Shown piece by piece: positions 27,004 through 36,081 of a stretch of DNA of 44,886 nucleotides. The stretch is from contig NZ_FQZL01000033.1 of the NCBI RefSeq assembly GCF_900142005.1, forward strand, positions 1 through 44,886, given 5' to 3'. Position 1 is the stretch's first letter. The number at the start of each line of letters is the position of its first letter. The DNA is from Dethiosulfatibacter aminovorans DSM 17477. Its GTDB lineage: Bacteria > Bacillota > Clostridia > Tissierellales > Dethiosulfatibacteraceae. The notes under the pieces are model-generated. The model saw only the letters and a list, made by a program, of their open reading frames with translations. It searched no databases and was not told where the DNA came from. A program made the position numbers and the translations under genes.

Positions 27004-28194
27004 ATGTATGAACTGATAAATCATTTTCTGGAAGAGATATGGGGTTCTGCTATGAGCCGGGCTGCAATATCGGCAATATCATATGCATCGTCGGCTCTAA
27101 TTGTATTCATACTCTGTATTTTTGTGGACAGGATAACAAAGGGAATAATAATAAGGAATGTAAAGAGGATAGTGGACAAGAGCAAAAATACACTGGATGA
27201 GGTCTTCTACGAGAAGAGGGTATTCCACAGTCTCGGCCATATAGCTCCGGGGCTTGTGGTGTATGTCTTTTCGAACTCCTTTGGAGACCTTCACGACATA
27301 GTTAAGAAGCTTGCCTTTTCTTACATAGTGGCTATCGTGCTGGTATCAATTTTCAGGTCAATTGACGCCATCGTTGCCATTTACAACAGGTTTGACATAG
27401 CCAAAGGAAGGCCCATCAAGGGAGTAATGCAGATTGTGAAGATAGTGGTGGCTGTACTGGGTATAGGCGTGATCTTCGTCATATTCATAGGCAGCACTGT
27501 TGCAACTGTCCTTCTTGGAAGTATAGGCGGTCTTTCCGCCGTAGTCCTATTGATCTTTCGGGATTCCATCCTGGGATTTGTTGCAGGTCTTCAGCTTTCC
27601 GCAGGGGAACTTCTCAGCATAGGGGACTGGCTCGAGATGCCAAAGTACGGTGCAGACGGAGAGGTGACCGACATCTCCCTTACCAAGATAACAGTAAGAA
27701 ACTGGGACAAGACGTATACAAACATCCCAGCCTACAGGTTCCTTGAGGATTCATTCAAGAACTGGAAGGGAATGACCCAGGCTGGAGGAAGGCGAATCAA
27801 GAGGTCCCTCAACATAGACCTTGGAACGATAGGATTTGTAACGGAAGAAGAAATGAAAAAGCTTGCTGGTGAAGGCTTCATAGACGAGGTGCAGTGCGAA
27901 GGAAAGCATACCAATGTAGGACTTTTCAGGAAATATGTGGAGGATTATCTGAGGAAGAATCCCAACATTTACTCAGAAGACTTCACACTAATGGTGAGGC
28001 AGCTTCCTGCAGGCGAGCACGGTCTTCCCCTGGAAATATACTGCTTCGTAAACGACACCGCCTGGGTAAACTATGAAGGGATCCAGGCAGACATATTCGA
28101 CCACATTATCGCCACGGTGCCGGAATTCGGCCTCAGGATATATCAGAATCCGTCGGGGAACGACATAAAAAGCATGAAAGTTGAGAGTGCGTAA
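27004..28194 (+). CDS. MscS-family mechanosensitive ion channel (YbdG/MscM-like)
   Basis: The channel opens under membrane tension to release solutes. The 396-residue protein has about five membrane helices, the last being the pore helix VLLGSIGGLSAVVLLIFRDSILGFVAG, followed by the MscS beta domain IGDWLEMPKYGADGEVTDISLTKITVRNWDKT and a C-terminal domain (ERP-like LPLEIYCFVNDTAWVNYE) as in E. coli YbdG. AAGGGA precedes ATG 27004. It stands alone between divergent neighbours and ends at a hairpin that overlaps the 3' end of the opposing sigma-factor gene. Confidence 0.9.
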   Translation: MYELINHFLEEIWGSAMSRAAISAISYASSALIVFILCIFVDRITKGIIIRNVKRIVDKSKNTLDEVFYEKRVFHSLGHIAPGLVVYVFSNSFGDLHDIVKKLAFSYIVAIVLVSIFRSIDAIVAIYNRFDIAKGRPIKGVMQIVKIVVAVLGIGVIFVIFIGSTVATVLLGSIGGLSAVVLLIFRDSILGFVAGLQLSAGELLSIGDWLEMPKYGADGEVTDISLTKITVRNWDKTYTNIPAYRFLEDSFKNWKGMTQAGGRRIKRSLNIDLGTIGFVTEEEMKKLAGEGFIDEVQCEGKHTNVGLFRKYVEDYLRKNPNIYSEDFTLMVRQLPAGEHGLPLEIYCFVNDTAWVNYEGIQADIFDHIIATVPEFGLRIYQNPSGNDIKSMKVESA

Positions 28195-28224
28195 GCAAAA
28201 AATTCAAAATAGCTATAACAACGG

Positions 28225-28259
28225 AGCTGAGAGGTCAAATACAACCCCTCAGCTTTTTA
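28225..28259 (+). terminator. Terminator of the mechanosensitive channel gene, overlapping the opposing gene's end
   Basis: AGCTGAG and CTCAGCT pair and are followed by five T residues on the plus strand. The right arm lies inside the last codons of the minus-strand sigma-factor gene, so the two convergent genes share this hairpin. Confidence 0.7.
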
Positions 28260-28846
28260 ATTGCTCCGGTCTTTATGTTGACCACGGTTCTGTAGGACAG
28301 TTCAAGTCCGCTGGCTATCTCCTTCATTGTCTTATTTTGGAAATAGTACAGGCGAATTATCTGTGACTCCCTTGCCGTGAGAATCTTAAGGGACTTAAGG
28401 AGGAAGAGGTACTCCTCGCATTTAAGCAAATTGCCCTCTGCTGACGATGATTCATCCTCTACAAGCTCCATGACTTCAACTGCGCCTTCCTTTCCATTTA
28501 TTTGCCTGTTGAGGGAGTCGCATTCATCCTTGTTTGACCTTCTTCCTAGGTCCATGTAGTAGAATTTGAGTCTCGTCTTAGCGTAGCCCAGGAAGGGCAC
28601 CTGCTTATCAGGGTCATAGTCGTCGAGGCACTCGGCAATTACCAGGTAGCCTTCCTGAAGGAGGTCTTCATAGGGCATATTTCCCAGGAAATATTTCTTT
28701 ATTGATGATTTGATCAAAGGAGTCGTCATTTCCATTATCTGCTCCATGGCTTGCATGCTTCCTTCAAGGACCCTTTCTAGCTGGCAGTTGAATTCCTCCT
28801 GTGAGTATTCCATTCTTTTGTTTTCTGTTGTCAAGATTTTCTCCAT
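28235..28846 (-). CDS. Sigma-70 family RNA polymerase sigma factor
   Basis: The protein has sigma region 2 (YEDLLQEGYLVIAECLDDYDP and FLGYAKTRLKFYYMD) and region 4 (LTARESQIIRLYYFQNKTMKEIASGLELSYRTVVNIKTGAIKKLR), with no region 3, so it is a small alternative sigma factor of about 200 residues. The start is uncertain: ATG 28846 is the most plausible, ATG 28813 is possible, and a longer frame to 28945 has no homologous sequence. No anti-sigma gene adjoins it. It is divergent from a ComK-like gene, with about 230 bases between them, which suggests shared control. Confidence 0.82.
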   Translation of the reverse strand: MEKILTTENKRMEYSQEEFNCQLERVLEGSMQAMEQIMEMTTPLIKSSIKKYFLGNMPYEDLLQEGYLVIAECLDDYDPDKQVPFLGYAKTRLKFYYMDLGRRSNKDECDSLNRQINGKEGAVEVMELVEDESSSAEGNLLKCEEYLFLLKSLKILTARESQIIRLYYFQNKTMKEIASGLELSYRTVVNIKTGAIKKLRGCI

Positions 28847-29080
28847 TTTGGAGAGCGCTCTCTTCTGTTTATTCCGGTGGGGAAAGAATACTCCCTGTGA
28901 GAAAATTTGTAAAAAGCAGAACGCTTGACAATACTGAAAGTTCATTTAAAAAATCCCTTTTGGAATTTGGAAAAGTCCACGGTGAATGTGTAAAAAATGA
29001 AAAAGAAACTTGAAAACAGAACATAAGTTCGATGTAATGTTTGTGAGCCGCTGGTGAATATAATGTAAAAGGGGAGCATA

Positions 29081-29563
29081 ATGGAAAGAGAAAGGAAAGA
29101 CGGAAGGAACAGAAAAAGAATAGATTATGATGATATTGTAGCCCTTGTGCCCAAGTATGAGAAGGGTGTAGGTGATTGTACCGAAATCCATATGAAGGAC
29201 GGCGGGCAGTTTGTGGAGATGAAGAATGTGAAGTGGTGTGTGGACAGGATGGCAGACTACTATTGTACCAATCTCAGGGCTAACAGAAAGGTTTACGGAA
29301 GGATGCTGAACATTAAGAACAAGGTGCCCTATATTTTTTCCGACAAGCATGTAATGGTGCACTACAAGGCGAGGACTCCAAGATGCAAGAGGGACGGCGC
29401 CAACGGATGGTTCGATGTGGACTATTTCGACGGTTTTGCAAGGGAGGACGGCTGCGATTATGTTGTGCTGAAAAACGGTGACAGGCTGAAGCTTGAACAG
29501 ACGGCGGAGTCCTGCAAGAAATATGTAAACTACGGGGAGCTTCTTAAGTTCAAGAAGAGATAG
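29081..29563 (+). CDS. ComK-like transcription regulator
   Basis: The 160-residue protein aligns by eye with B. subtilis ComK: VDRMADYYCTNLRANRK, then a GRMLNIKNKVPYIFSDKHVM strand region corresponding to the ISHKPPIMVDPSNQIF segment, NGWFDVDYFDGF opposite CGWISHVHVKEF, and YVVLKNGDRLKLEQTAESC opposite the TFSNGKTMELPISYNSF segment. ComK binds AT-rich boxes and switches on DNA-uptake genes. The shorter C-terminus lacks the region that ClpC/MecA recognises in Bacillus. AAAAGGGGAG precedes ATG 29081. The function in this organism is inferred from fold similarity only. Confidence 0.65.
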   Translation: MERERKDGRNRKRIDYDDIVALVPKYEKGVGDCTEIHMKDGGQFVEMKNVKWCVDRMADYYCTNLRANRKVYGRMLNIKNKVPYIFSDKHVMVHYKARTPRCKRDGANGWFDVDYFDGFAREDGCDYVVLKNGDRLKLEQTAESCKKYVNYGELLKFKKR

Positions 29564-29640
29564 GAGTTGGAAAATAAATGAAAAATCAATGTAAAATATG
29601 CATTTAACGTACTTTTTTAACTTGATTAATAAAATGTTAT

Positions 29641-29668
29641 TTGTTAAAATGATTGCAGGGTGTATAAA
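29641..29668 (+). promoter_or_regulatory. Sigma-A promoter of the large SLH protein
   Basis: TTGTTA and TATAAA are separated by 16 bases, leaving a leader of about 125 bases before the start codon; a long leader is common for surface-layer genes. Confidence 0.55.
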
Positions 29669-29799
29669 TAGGGATTGTTAGCATTACAGTTATATCTGCC
29701 CCGCAGGTATTTTTTGTTGCTTTAAAGCCGGAATATACGGGTTTTATGCCCTGGAATATTTGAATTTACTACATCACACTTATAAGGGAGAGGTAGACT

Positions 29800-31947
29800 A
29801 TGGGAAGCTTTAAGAAAAGAATAGCAGTTTTAACTTTAATAATTGTTTTAGTACTGTCTCAATTAAGCCTTGCATCGGCTGTTGAACTTGATTATGAAGG
29901 CCATTGGGCTCAGGACACTATTGAAGAATGGTTCAGCAACGGTATTGTAAAGGGATATTCCGACGGTTCCTTCAAGCCTGACAATGTAGTAACAAGGGCG
30001 GAATTTGTAACCATGATAAACAACCTGTTTGGGTTTGTGGATGAAAATACGGACATGTTTGCAGATGTGACTTCGGACGACTGGTTTTATCACAATGTAA
30101 ACAAGGCTGCAACGGCAGGCATCATAAAAGGTGCCAACAACCTGTTCAGGCCTCAGGATATGATAACAAGGCAGGAGGCTGCAGTTGTGCTTTCAAGAGC
30201 CTTTTTGCTGAAGGCAGACAATGAGTATGCATATTCGGTGTTCAATGACAGGGAAAATGTAGCTGACTGGGCCATAGCATCGGTCAATGCTCTTGTTGAA
30301 TCCGATTATATGAAGGGAAGAGGAAACAACGAGCTTGCTCCCCTTGCAAACCTTACAAGGGCTGAGGCTCTTACATTAGTAAGCAATATTGCCGGAAAGA
30401 TAGTGGAGGATCCGCTGACCATGACTGGAAACTATCCTGGCAACCTTGTAATAAACGAAGCCGATGTTGTCCTTGCAGATGTGGATGTAAAGGGAAATCT
30501 TTACATCACCGAAGGTGTCGGCGATGGAGATGTGACACTTGACAATGTGATTGTGGAAGGAGAGCTGGTAGTTCTCGGTGGAGGAGAAAATTCCATTAAG
30601 ATAAACAATTCGGACATAGGAAGCGTACTGGTTGTGAAGATGGGTGGAGACATAAGAATTGTTGCCATCGGCGATACTTCAATCGACAATGTAGACATGA
30701 TGTCCGGAGGAATTCTCGAGGAATATGAATTGACAGGCAGCGGCTTCGGAGAAGTTGAAGTGCTGACGGTAGGTGAAGGCGAGGATATTGTCCTTGACGG
30801 AGACTTTGACCGGATAACGGTGGATGCTCCGGTAGAGAATATAACTGTTACCGACGGTACCGTAGGAAGCCTTGTAATAGACAATGCTGCAGCTGATGTG
30901 AAGGTCACTGTTGACGATTCGGGCGTCCTTGGAACCTTGGAAGTGAAGGAAGCTGTAAATATAACGGTTAACGGAGATGTTGACCAGGTTAACGTAGAAG
31001 GTCCTGTTGCAGGATTAATCGTTGAAGGCGGCAGTATAGGCGGAATAACTGTTTCAGCTGAAGCTGAAGGTGCGGCAGTTGACCTGCAGGCAGGTTGTGT
31101 AGTTGAAACGCTTACAATAGATGGAACCGTTGATGTTCAGGGTGAAGGTGTTGTTGAAGAAGCTGTTGTAAACGCAGAGGATGTAACCTTTGACGTGGAA
31201 CCTGAAGAAGTTAGCGGAACTGCCGATTCAATTACAGTAGGAACCGGAGACGATGCAGCGGAAGTCGAAGTGGAGAAGCCTTTAACCGGTGGAGGTTTTG
31301 GCGGCGGAGGAACAGTTTCACCTTCAACAGTGAATGTTACAGTCGCCTTTACGAGCAGTTCCGGTTTGGATGAGATTTTGACACTGGAAGTTTCAAGCGA
31401 TGCCGACGGATATGAAATAGCCAAGGAATTTTTGGACTTCTTTGTATTGAACTTCGACAATCATTATGAAGACATTGAAGATGCTATTCTGGGCAATGAT
31501 GGAATGCTTCTGATAGATGCATTGACATTCTTTGAATATGCAGAGGATGAAGACCTTTCCGGTACGATATTCAACTCGTTGCCGGGCAAGGCAGGGGATG
31601 AATTTACTCCTGAAGAGAAGAAGGCAATGTTCAAGGAACTTCTTACTGTGATTGCAGACAATTTGACAGATGGGGATGTTGTGAAGAGCGACATGATTAC
31701 AGTTGCAGAAAGGGTGGACTTTTCATTAATAAAATATGACGGACATAATTTCAAGAGTCTTGAGATAATAAAGGACGGAACAAGCCTTGACAAATTTGAA
31801 CAGGGTTCGGACAAGGCAAATTTCATATCTGCAGTCATGGATCCGCTGACGGATATTGATGCGGACAGTGCAGCCCAGTATGAGATGATCATCATATTGG
31901 ATGACGGCAACGACACAACGAAAATTTCTACTTTCGAAACATTATAA
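29800..31947 (+). CDS. SLH-domain surface protein with beta-ladder repeats
   Basis: The 715-residue secreted protein has a signal peptide ending near ASA (residue 27) and three SLH domains (residues ~29-75, 84-135, 143-200: GHWAQDTIEEWFSNGIVKGY, FADVTSDDWFYHNVNKA, DWAIASVNALVESDYMKG) that bind pyruvylated wall polysaccharide. Residues ~206-470 are a Val/Gly/Asp-rich ladder of short strands (VDAPVENITV, VEGPVAGLIVEGGSIGGI) resembling a beta-solenoid. A Gly-rich hinge (GGGFGGGG, ~490) leads to a mainly helical C-terminal domain I do not recognise. It is strongly acidic. It may be an S-layer or adhesive protein. Confidence 0.88.
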   Translation: MGSFKKRIAVLTLIIVLVLSQLSLASAVELDYEGHWAQDTIEEWFSNGIVKGYSDGSFKPDNVVTRAEFVTMINNLFGFVDENTDMFADVTSDDWFYHNVNKAATAGIIKGANNLFRPQDMITRQEAAVVLSRAFLLKADNEYAYSVFNDRENVADWAIASVNALVESDYMKGRGNNELAPLANLTRAEALTLVSNIAGKIVEDPLTMTGNYPGNLVINEADVVLADVDVKGNLYITEGVGDGDVTLDNVIVEGELVVLGGGENSIKINNSDIGSVLVVKMGGDIRIVAIGDTSIDNVDMMSGGILEEYELTGSGFGEVEVLTVGEGEDIVLDGDFDRITVDAPVENITVTDGTVGSLVIDNAAADVKVTVDDSGVLGTLEVKEAVNITVNGDVDQVNVEGPVAGLIVEGGSIGGITVSAEAEGAAVDLQAGCVVETLTIDGTVDVQGEGVVEEAVVNAEDVTFDVEPEEVSGTADSITVGTGDDAAEVEVEKPLTGGGFGGGGTVSPSTVNVTVAFTSSSGLDEILTLEVSSDADGYEIAKEFLDFFVLNFDNHYEDIEDAILGNDGMLLIDALTFFEYAEDEDLSGTIFNSLPGKAGDEFTPEEKKAMFKELLTVIADNLTDGDVVKSDMITVAERVDFSLIKYDGHNFKSLEIIKDGTSLDKFEQGSDKANFISAVMDPLTDIDADSAAQYEMIIILDDGNDTTKISTFETL

Positions 31948-31977
31948 CTGGATAATCAATAAATATGTGATGGTATT

Positions 31978-32010
31978 TTTAAAGAGGGATATTCATGTTC
32001 CCTCTTTAAA
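31978..32010. terminator. Hairpin between the two SLH genes
   Basis: TTTAAAGAGGGA and TCCCTCTTTAAA are a perfect 12-bp inverted repeat with a nine-base loop. The T run after it is short, so it may reduce rather than stop transcription into the second SLH gene and the kinase module. Confidence 0.65.
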
Positions 32011-32038
32011 TTCTGTATATAAGGACGGAGCTTGAACA

Positions 32039-33031
32039 ATGAATTTTAAATATTATTTGAAGATAGTATTTTTATCCCTGTTGCTTGGCTTGTTTTTCGG
32101 TCAGGCAGTATTTGCGTTTACTGATTTGGATGAAAATGATCCCAATACGGTTCTCATAAGGGAGTTTTACGACAGGGGACTCACCAAGGGATATCCCGAC
32201 GGTACCTTCAGACCTGAGGGCACCATAACAAGGGCTGAATTCCTTACCTTTGTCAACAGAACTTTCGGCTTCGAAGGAGGAGTGGAAAGTCTTGAATTTT
32301 CCGATATAACAGGAGACGAGTGGTTTGAAGGGGAGCTCAGGACTGCAGTGATGAACGGATACATACAGGGATATCCCGACGGTACATTCAGGCCTGAAAA
32401 GGAAATCAGCAGACAGGAGGTTGCCTATGTCCTCAACAGCATACTGGAGTATCCGGCTGAAGTGTTTGCGGAAACGGAGGATGAAATTGCCATTTGGGCG
32501 GAGGATGCAGTCAATGCCCTCCTACAGAGGAAAATAATGGTCCTTGAAGAGGGTTTTTTCCATGGGGAAAAGGCGGATACAAGGGAATCCGTTGCAGTGG
32601 CGCTTCTGAAGACACTTCATTTGAAGGAAGAGGAAGCTGAATTGCATGAAAAAGATGACTTGCCCGGCGGCGGGACATCTTCAGGAGGTTTTCCAAGTGG
32701 CGGCGACGATGTTGACCGGCCCGATGAAGATGTGATATATTCAATGGAAAAAACTATAGCCGGCCTTGAAAAGGTGATTGTAGGGGAAAACTCATATACA
32801 AGCAAACTGGATGAAACTTCCAGGTACATTGTATCGGATATTAAGGATGCAATGGAAAGCTACCTTGACGATTATGAGTTTGACTACGAATCGGAGATGG
32901 AAGATGTAAAGGGCAGATACCGTGAACTTTCGGAACAGACCCAGAAGGATATCGAACTGGCAATAAGGACCTGTGTAGCGGCAGACTATCTCTATACGCT
33001 GCAGGATTTCTTTATAGCAAAGGAATTTTGA
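32039..33031 (+). CDS. SLH-domain surface protein, shorter, with helical C-terminal domain
   Basis: The 330-residue protein has a signal peptide ending near VFA (residue 24) and three SLH domains: two typical (GLTKGYPDGTFRPEGTITRAEF and WFEGELRTAVMNGYIQGYPDG segments) and a third that is degenerate (IWAEDAVNALLQRKIMV). A Gly/Ser linker (~214-228) joins an unrecognised acidic helical domain of about 90 residues. It is followed within 55 bases by the tyrosine-kinase module, so it is probably co-transcribed with it, and it may be the wall-bound output of that system. Confidence 0.88.
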   Translation: MNFKYYLKIVFLSLLLGLFFGQAVFAFTDLDENDPNTVLIREFYDRGLTKGYPDGTFRPEGTITRAEFLTFVNRTFGFEGGVESLEFSDITGDEWFEGELRTAVMNGYIQGYPDGTFRPEKEISRQEVAYVLNSILEYPAEVFAETEDEIAIWAEDAVNALLQRKIMVLEEGFFHGEKADTRESVAVALLKTLHLKEEEAELHEKDDLPGGGTSSGGFPSGGDDVDRPDEDVIYSMEKTIAGLEKVIVGENSYTSKLDETSRYIVSDIKDAMESYLDDYEFDYESEMEDVKGRYRELSEQTQKDIELAIRTCVAADYLYTLQDFFIAKEF

Positions 33032-33083
33032 AGTATAATAAAACATACTAAATTGGGGATATATGAGAATTATGGAGGAAACA

Positions 33084-33782
33084 ATGGAAGAAGAATTGGA
33101 TTTACTGGAACTGGTACAAATAGTACTAAAAAGAAAATGGATAATTGTGGCGACTACCATATTTGCCACTGTGGTTTCAATACTTGTCACAATGTTTGCA
33201 ATAACACCAATGTACGAGTCTAAAACCACCTTGATGGTTAACAGCTCAAAGAGCAGCGGCCTGGGAGACATTGCATCGGGTTTTGATCTTGGAAGCATCA
33301 ATCTTAGCCAGAAGCTTGTAGTAACATACAGCGAAATTGTGAAGTCGAGGATAGTGCTTGAATCCGTAATAGACAGGCTGGACCTTGATATGACATACAA
33401 CGGACTTTTGTCAAGAATTACATCGAGTCCCGTTGGATCTACGGAAATACTTAAGATATCCGTAAAGGATACGGATCCTGAAGCGGCTGCAGTGATTGCA
33501 AATACGATATCGGATGTATTCATAAAGGAAGTCATGAGGATACTGAAGGTAGACAATGTGGAGATAATCGACGAGGCCATACCTCTTGGGAATCCAATAA
33601 ATGTCAAGCTTGTGCTCAATGCTGCAATAGCATTCATACTTGGAATCATGGCCGGTGTATTCATAATATTCATTCTGGAAATGCTTGACAGAACAATAAA
33701 AACTGTTGATGATGTTGAAAAATATCTTGGACTTACTGTCATTGGAAGCATAATTGACTTCGGCAATATAAAGGAGAAATAA
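33084..33782 (+). CDS. Wzz-type membrane modulator of the tyrosine kinase (YveK/CapA-like)
   Basis: ATG 33084 follows GGAGG at five bases; ATG 33063 and 33072 upstream are possible. The protein has two membrane helices (residues ~20-42 and ~180-200 in the short form) around an outer loop typical of polysaccharide co-polymerases, with YESKTTLMVNSSK, then VDNVEIIDEAIPLGNPINVK just before the second helix. In Firmicutes this separate subunit activates the cytoplasmic kinase encoded next. The kinase gene starts one base after its stop. Confidence 0.88.
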   Translation: MEEELDLLELVQIVLKRKWIIVATTIFATVVSILVTMFAITPMYESKTTLMVNSSKSSGLGDIASGFDLGSINLSQKLVVTYSEIVKSRIVLESVIDRLDLDMTYNGLLSRITSSPVGSTEILKISVKDTDPEAAAVIANTISDVFIKEVMRILKVDNVEIIDEAIPLGNPINVKLVLNAAIAFILGIMAGVFIIFILEMLDRTIKTVDDVEKYLGLTVIGSIIDFGNIKEK

Positions 33783-34481
33783 ATGAAGGGCTTATATGAA
33801 TTGATTGTAAAAAGAAGGCCTAAATCGCCCATATCTGAAGCATACAGGAGCCTTAGGACAAATATTGAGTTTGCAAATCTTGACAACAACATGAAGTCGA
33901 TACTTATTACCAGCGCTACGTCAGGTGAAGGAAAGACATTGACGCTTATCAATCTGGCAGTTGCCATGGCTCAAATCGGAAAGAAGGTAATGATAATTGA
34001 CTGTGATATGAGAAAGCCCAGAGTCCATAAGGCCCTCGAAACATCAAACATGTTTGGACTTGCAGAGTATCTCATGGATGGTGGAGATATTGGGGAATAT
34101 ATAAAGAGGATTGATGATCTCGGAATCGATGTAATGACTTCCGGGAGAATACCGAGCAATCCTTCGGAACTTCTCCATTCCAATGTGATGAAGAATACGG
34201 TTGAAAAGCTAAAGGAGAACTACGACTATATACTTTTTGATACACCACCTGTTATTCCGGTTACGGATGCAGTTGTAATGTCCAGTTATGTCGAAGGGGC
34301 TATCATGATCATAGAACATGGAAAGGTAGATATAGATCTGGGAAGGAGAGCCAAGGATGCTCTTGTATCAGGTGGCACAAATCTTCTTGGAGTTGTGTTG
34401 AACAGGATTCCTGTAAACGACTCCAAGTCCTACCAGTCATATTATTATTATTACGAGGAGCGTAAAGCAAAAAGTGTTTGA
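33783..34481 (+). CDS. Bacterial tyrosine kinase (CpsD/YwqD type)
   Basis: The 232-residue P-loop kinase autophosphorylates tyrosines to control polysaccharide assembly. It shows the N-terminal SPISEAYRSLRTNIEF segment used for oligomerisation, Walker A TSGEGKT (residues 47-52), Walker A' IIDCDMRKPR (71-80), Walker B YILFDTPPVIP and a C-terminal tyrosine cluster (YQSYYYYYEE). The residue after GEGK is Thr-Leu rather than the common Ser/Thr-Thr, a minor change. It is tightly packed between modulator and phosphatase, overlapping the latter by eight bases. Confidence 0.92.
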   Translation: MKGLYELIVKRRPKSPISEAYRSLRTNIEFANLDNNMKSILITSATSGEGKTLTLINLAVAMAQIGKKVMIIDCDMRKPRVHKALETSNMFGLAEYLMDGGDIGEYIKRIDDLGIDVMTSGRIPSNPSELLHSNVMKNTVEKLKENYDYILFDTPPVIPVTDAVVMSSYVEGAIMIIEHGKVDIDLGRRAKDALVSGGTNLLGVVLNRIPVNDSKSYQSYYYYYEERKAKSV

Positions 34482-35925
34482 TATCCATTGTCACATGTTG
34501 CCGGGAGTGGATGACGGTCCCGCAGATACAGAAGAAGCCCTCGAAATGATAGAGGCTTCATATATTGATGGAATAAGACATATTGCAATGACATCTCATC
34601 TCAATCATCCCCTTGGTTTTCCGGGAGAGGATGATTATGATGGGATTTTTTGCGATTTCAAAAAACTTGTGAAGGGACATTATCCGGACCTTGAAATATA
34701 TCCGGCAGCGGAAGTGTATATTTCAAGAAAGATGCTGTCTGAAATGGACAAGATAGACATAAGGTCCATCAACAATACAAAATATGTGCTTGTAGAGTTT
34801 TCAAGAAATGTGAGATTCCATGAAATGGACATGGCAGTCCACGAATTAAAGATTATGGGATACAAGGTGATAATTGCCCATCTTGAGCAGTATCATTCCG
34901 TGAGGGAAAAATATGACGATATAAGGCAGCTTAAGGCTGACGGTGCAGTCATACAGTGCAATGCCGAGAACTTCAGCAAAGACAGCAGGTATTCAAGGGT
35001 GGTTGAAGAACTTATGAAAAGAAACCTTGTGGACCTTGTTGCAAGCGACTGCCACAATACGGTTGACAGGGCTCCCGGCCTAAGGAAGACCTTTGATGCT
35101 GTCAGTAGAAAATACGGCAGAATGACTGCTGAGAGAATGTTTTTGGAGAATCCGGAGAGGATAATAAAGGGTGAGGACCTGGCTGCAAACCCCGTAGACA
35201 CTACAGGGAAGAAGGGTGGAATGGCCTACAGGTCTTTAATAATGAAGCTTGCCGCCGTTGCAGCAGTTGGAATTGTTGTTGCAGCTCTTCTCATGTCAAA
35301 AGGAATTCTTCCTGTTCCGGATATTGAAGTGGCTGCCGGTGATGAGGACAGTGTGAAATATGTGGAAGCCGTAGATGATGTGGAAGAAAAAGATGTCGCA
35401 GAAACTGAGAAAGTCAATGATGAAGGAATGAAGGATACAGAATATCTGGATACCAATGCCGACGACAACAACAACAGTATTGATGACAACAATGTCTCGG
35501 GATATGAAAATAGGGGCGACGAGTCAGCTGATGTAGACGAATATGGAACCGGCAGTGAAACCGTTGAAAAGTCAGATGAGGAGATCCTTGTAGGAGGCTA
35601 TGTATCGTATCTTGAAGACCTTGAAGCAGAGTACATGGAGACTTGTGAGAGCTACTACACCATGCTCAAGGCGGCAATTGACATAGAAGATGAAGCAGAA
35701 AGGGATGCCGAGATCGATGATATCCTCGATGAGCTGGGTCGTGTTGAAACCAGATCCGACAACCAGGTGTACAAGACCCTCTACGATATGCAGAACGACC
35801 TTGAGGAATGCGAGTATGATGTGGCAGTGGTAAGGGAGCTGAGGGAACATTATCTTGACGTTAAGATGGAAGTTTCAGAGGAATACAAGGCACAGCTTGA
35901 GGAATACGGCAACTTGAATTTATAG
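34474..35925 (+). CDS. CpsB/YwqE-type tyrosine phosphatase fused to a membrane helix and an outer domain
   Basis: Start GTG 34474 gives the conserved FDIHCHMLPGVDDGP. The PHP phosphatase domain (residues 1-~240) keeps its metal ligands: HxH, TSHLNHP, AAEVYIS, AHLEQY and ASDCHN. Normal CpsB/YwqE proteins end near residue 255, but here a membrane helix follows (residues ~254-274, LAAVAAVGIVVAALLM), then a very acidic low-complexity stretch (275-375) and a helical domain (~376-483) that I do not recognise. The phosphatase would be inside and the last domain outside. It should dephosphorylate the adjacent kinase. Confidence 0.88.
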   Translation: MFDIHCHMLPGVDDGPADTEEALEMIEASYIDGIRHIAMTSHLNHPLGFPGEDDYDGIFCDFKKLVKGHYPDLEIYPAAEVYISRKMLSEMDKIDIRSINNTKYVLVEFSRNVRFHEMDMAVHELKIMGYKVIIAHLEQYHSVREKYDDIRQLKADGAVIQCNAENFSKDSRYSRVVEELMKRNLVDLVASDCHNTVDRAPGLRKTFDAVSRKYGRMTAERMFLENPERIIKGEDLAANPVDTTGKKGGMAYRSLIMKLAAVAAVGIVVAALLMSKGILPVPDIEVAAGDEDSVKYVEAVDDVEEKDVAETEKVNDEGMKDTEYLDTNADDNNNSIDDNNVSGYENRGDESADVDEYGTGSETVEKSDEEILVGGYVSYLEDLEAEYMETCESYYTMLKAAIDIEDEAERDAEIDDILDELGRVETRSDNQVYKTLYDMQNDLEECEYDVAVVRELREHYLDVKMEVSEEYKAQLEEYGNLNL

Positions 35926-36081
35926 AGAATGAGGATCATTGTCATTCGTGACTGTGATTTTTTTCCTAAGTGATGATTGTTTGTTGCACAAATGAATTTA
36001 TATTGATAAACTTAGAGTAGGCAATTAATACGTGCAATATTTTTACTGACATAAGGGAAAATATTGAAAGGAGAGATGGAC

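Noticed and set aside
29800..31947. CRISPR array or DNA tandem repeats in the Val/Gly-rich region
   Set aside because: The periodicity is in the protein; the DNA shows no constant repeat-spacer pattern. No CRISPR array was seen anywhere in the window.
32792..33967. 391-codon minus-strand frame across the SLH, modulator and kinase genes
   Set aside because: It spans three well-supported plus-strand genes and reads as a low-complexity shadow.
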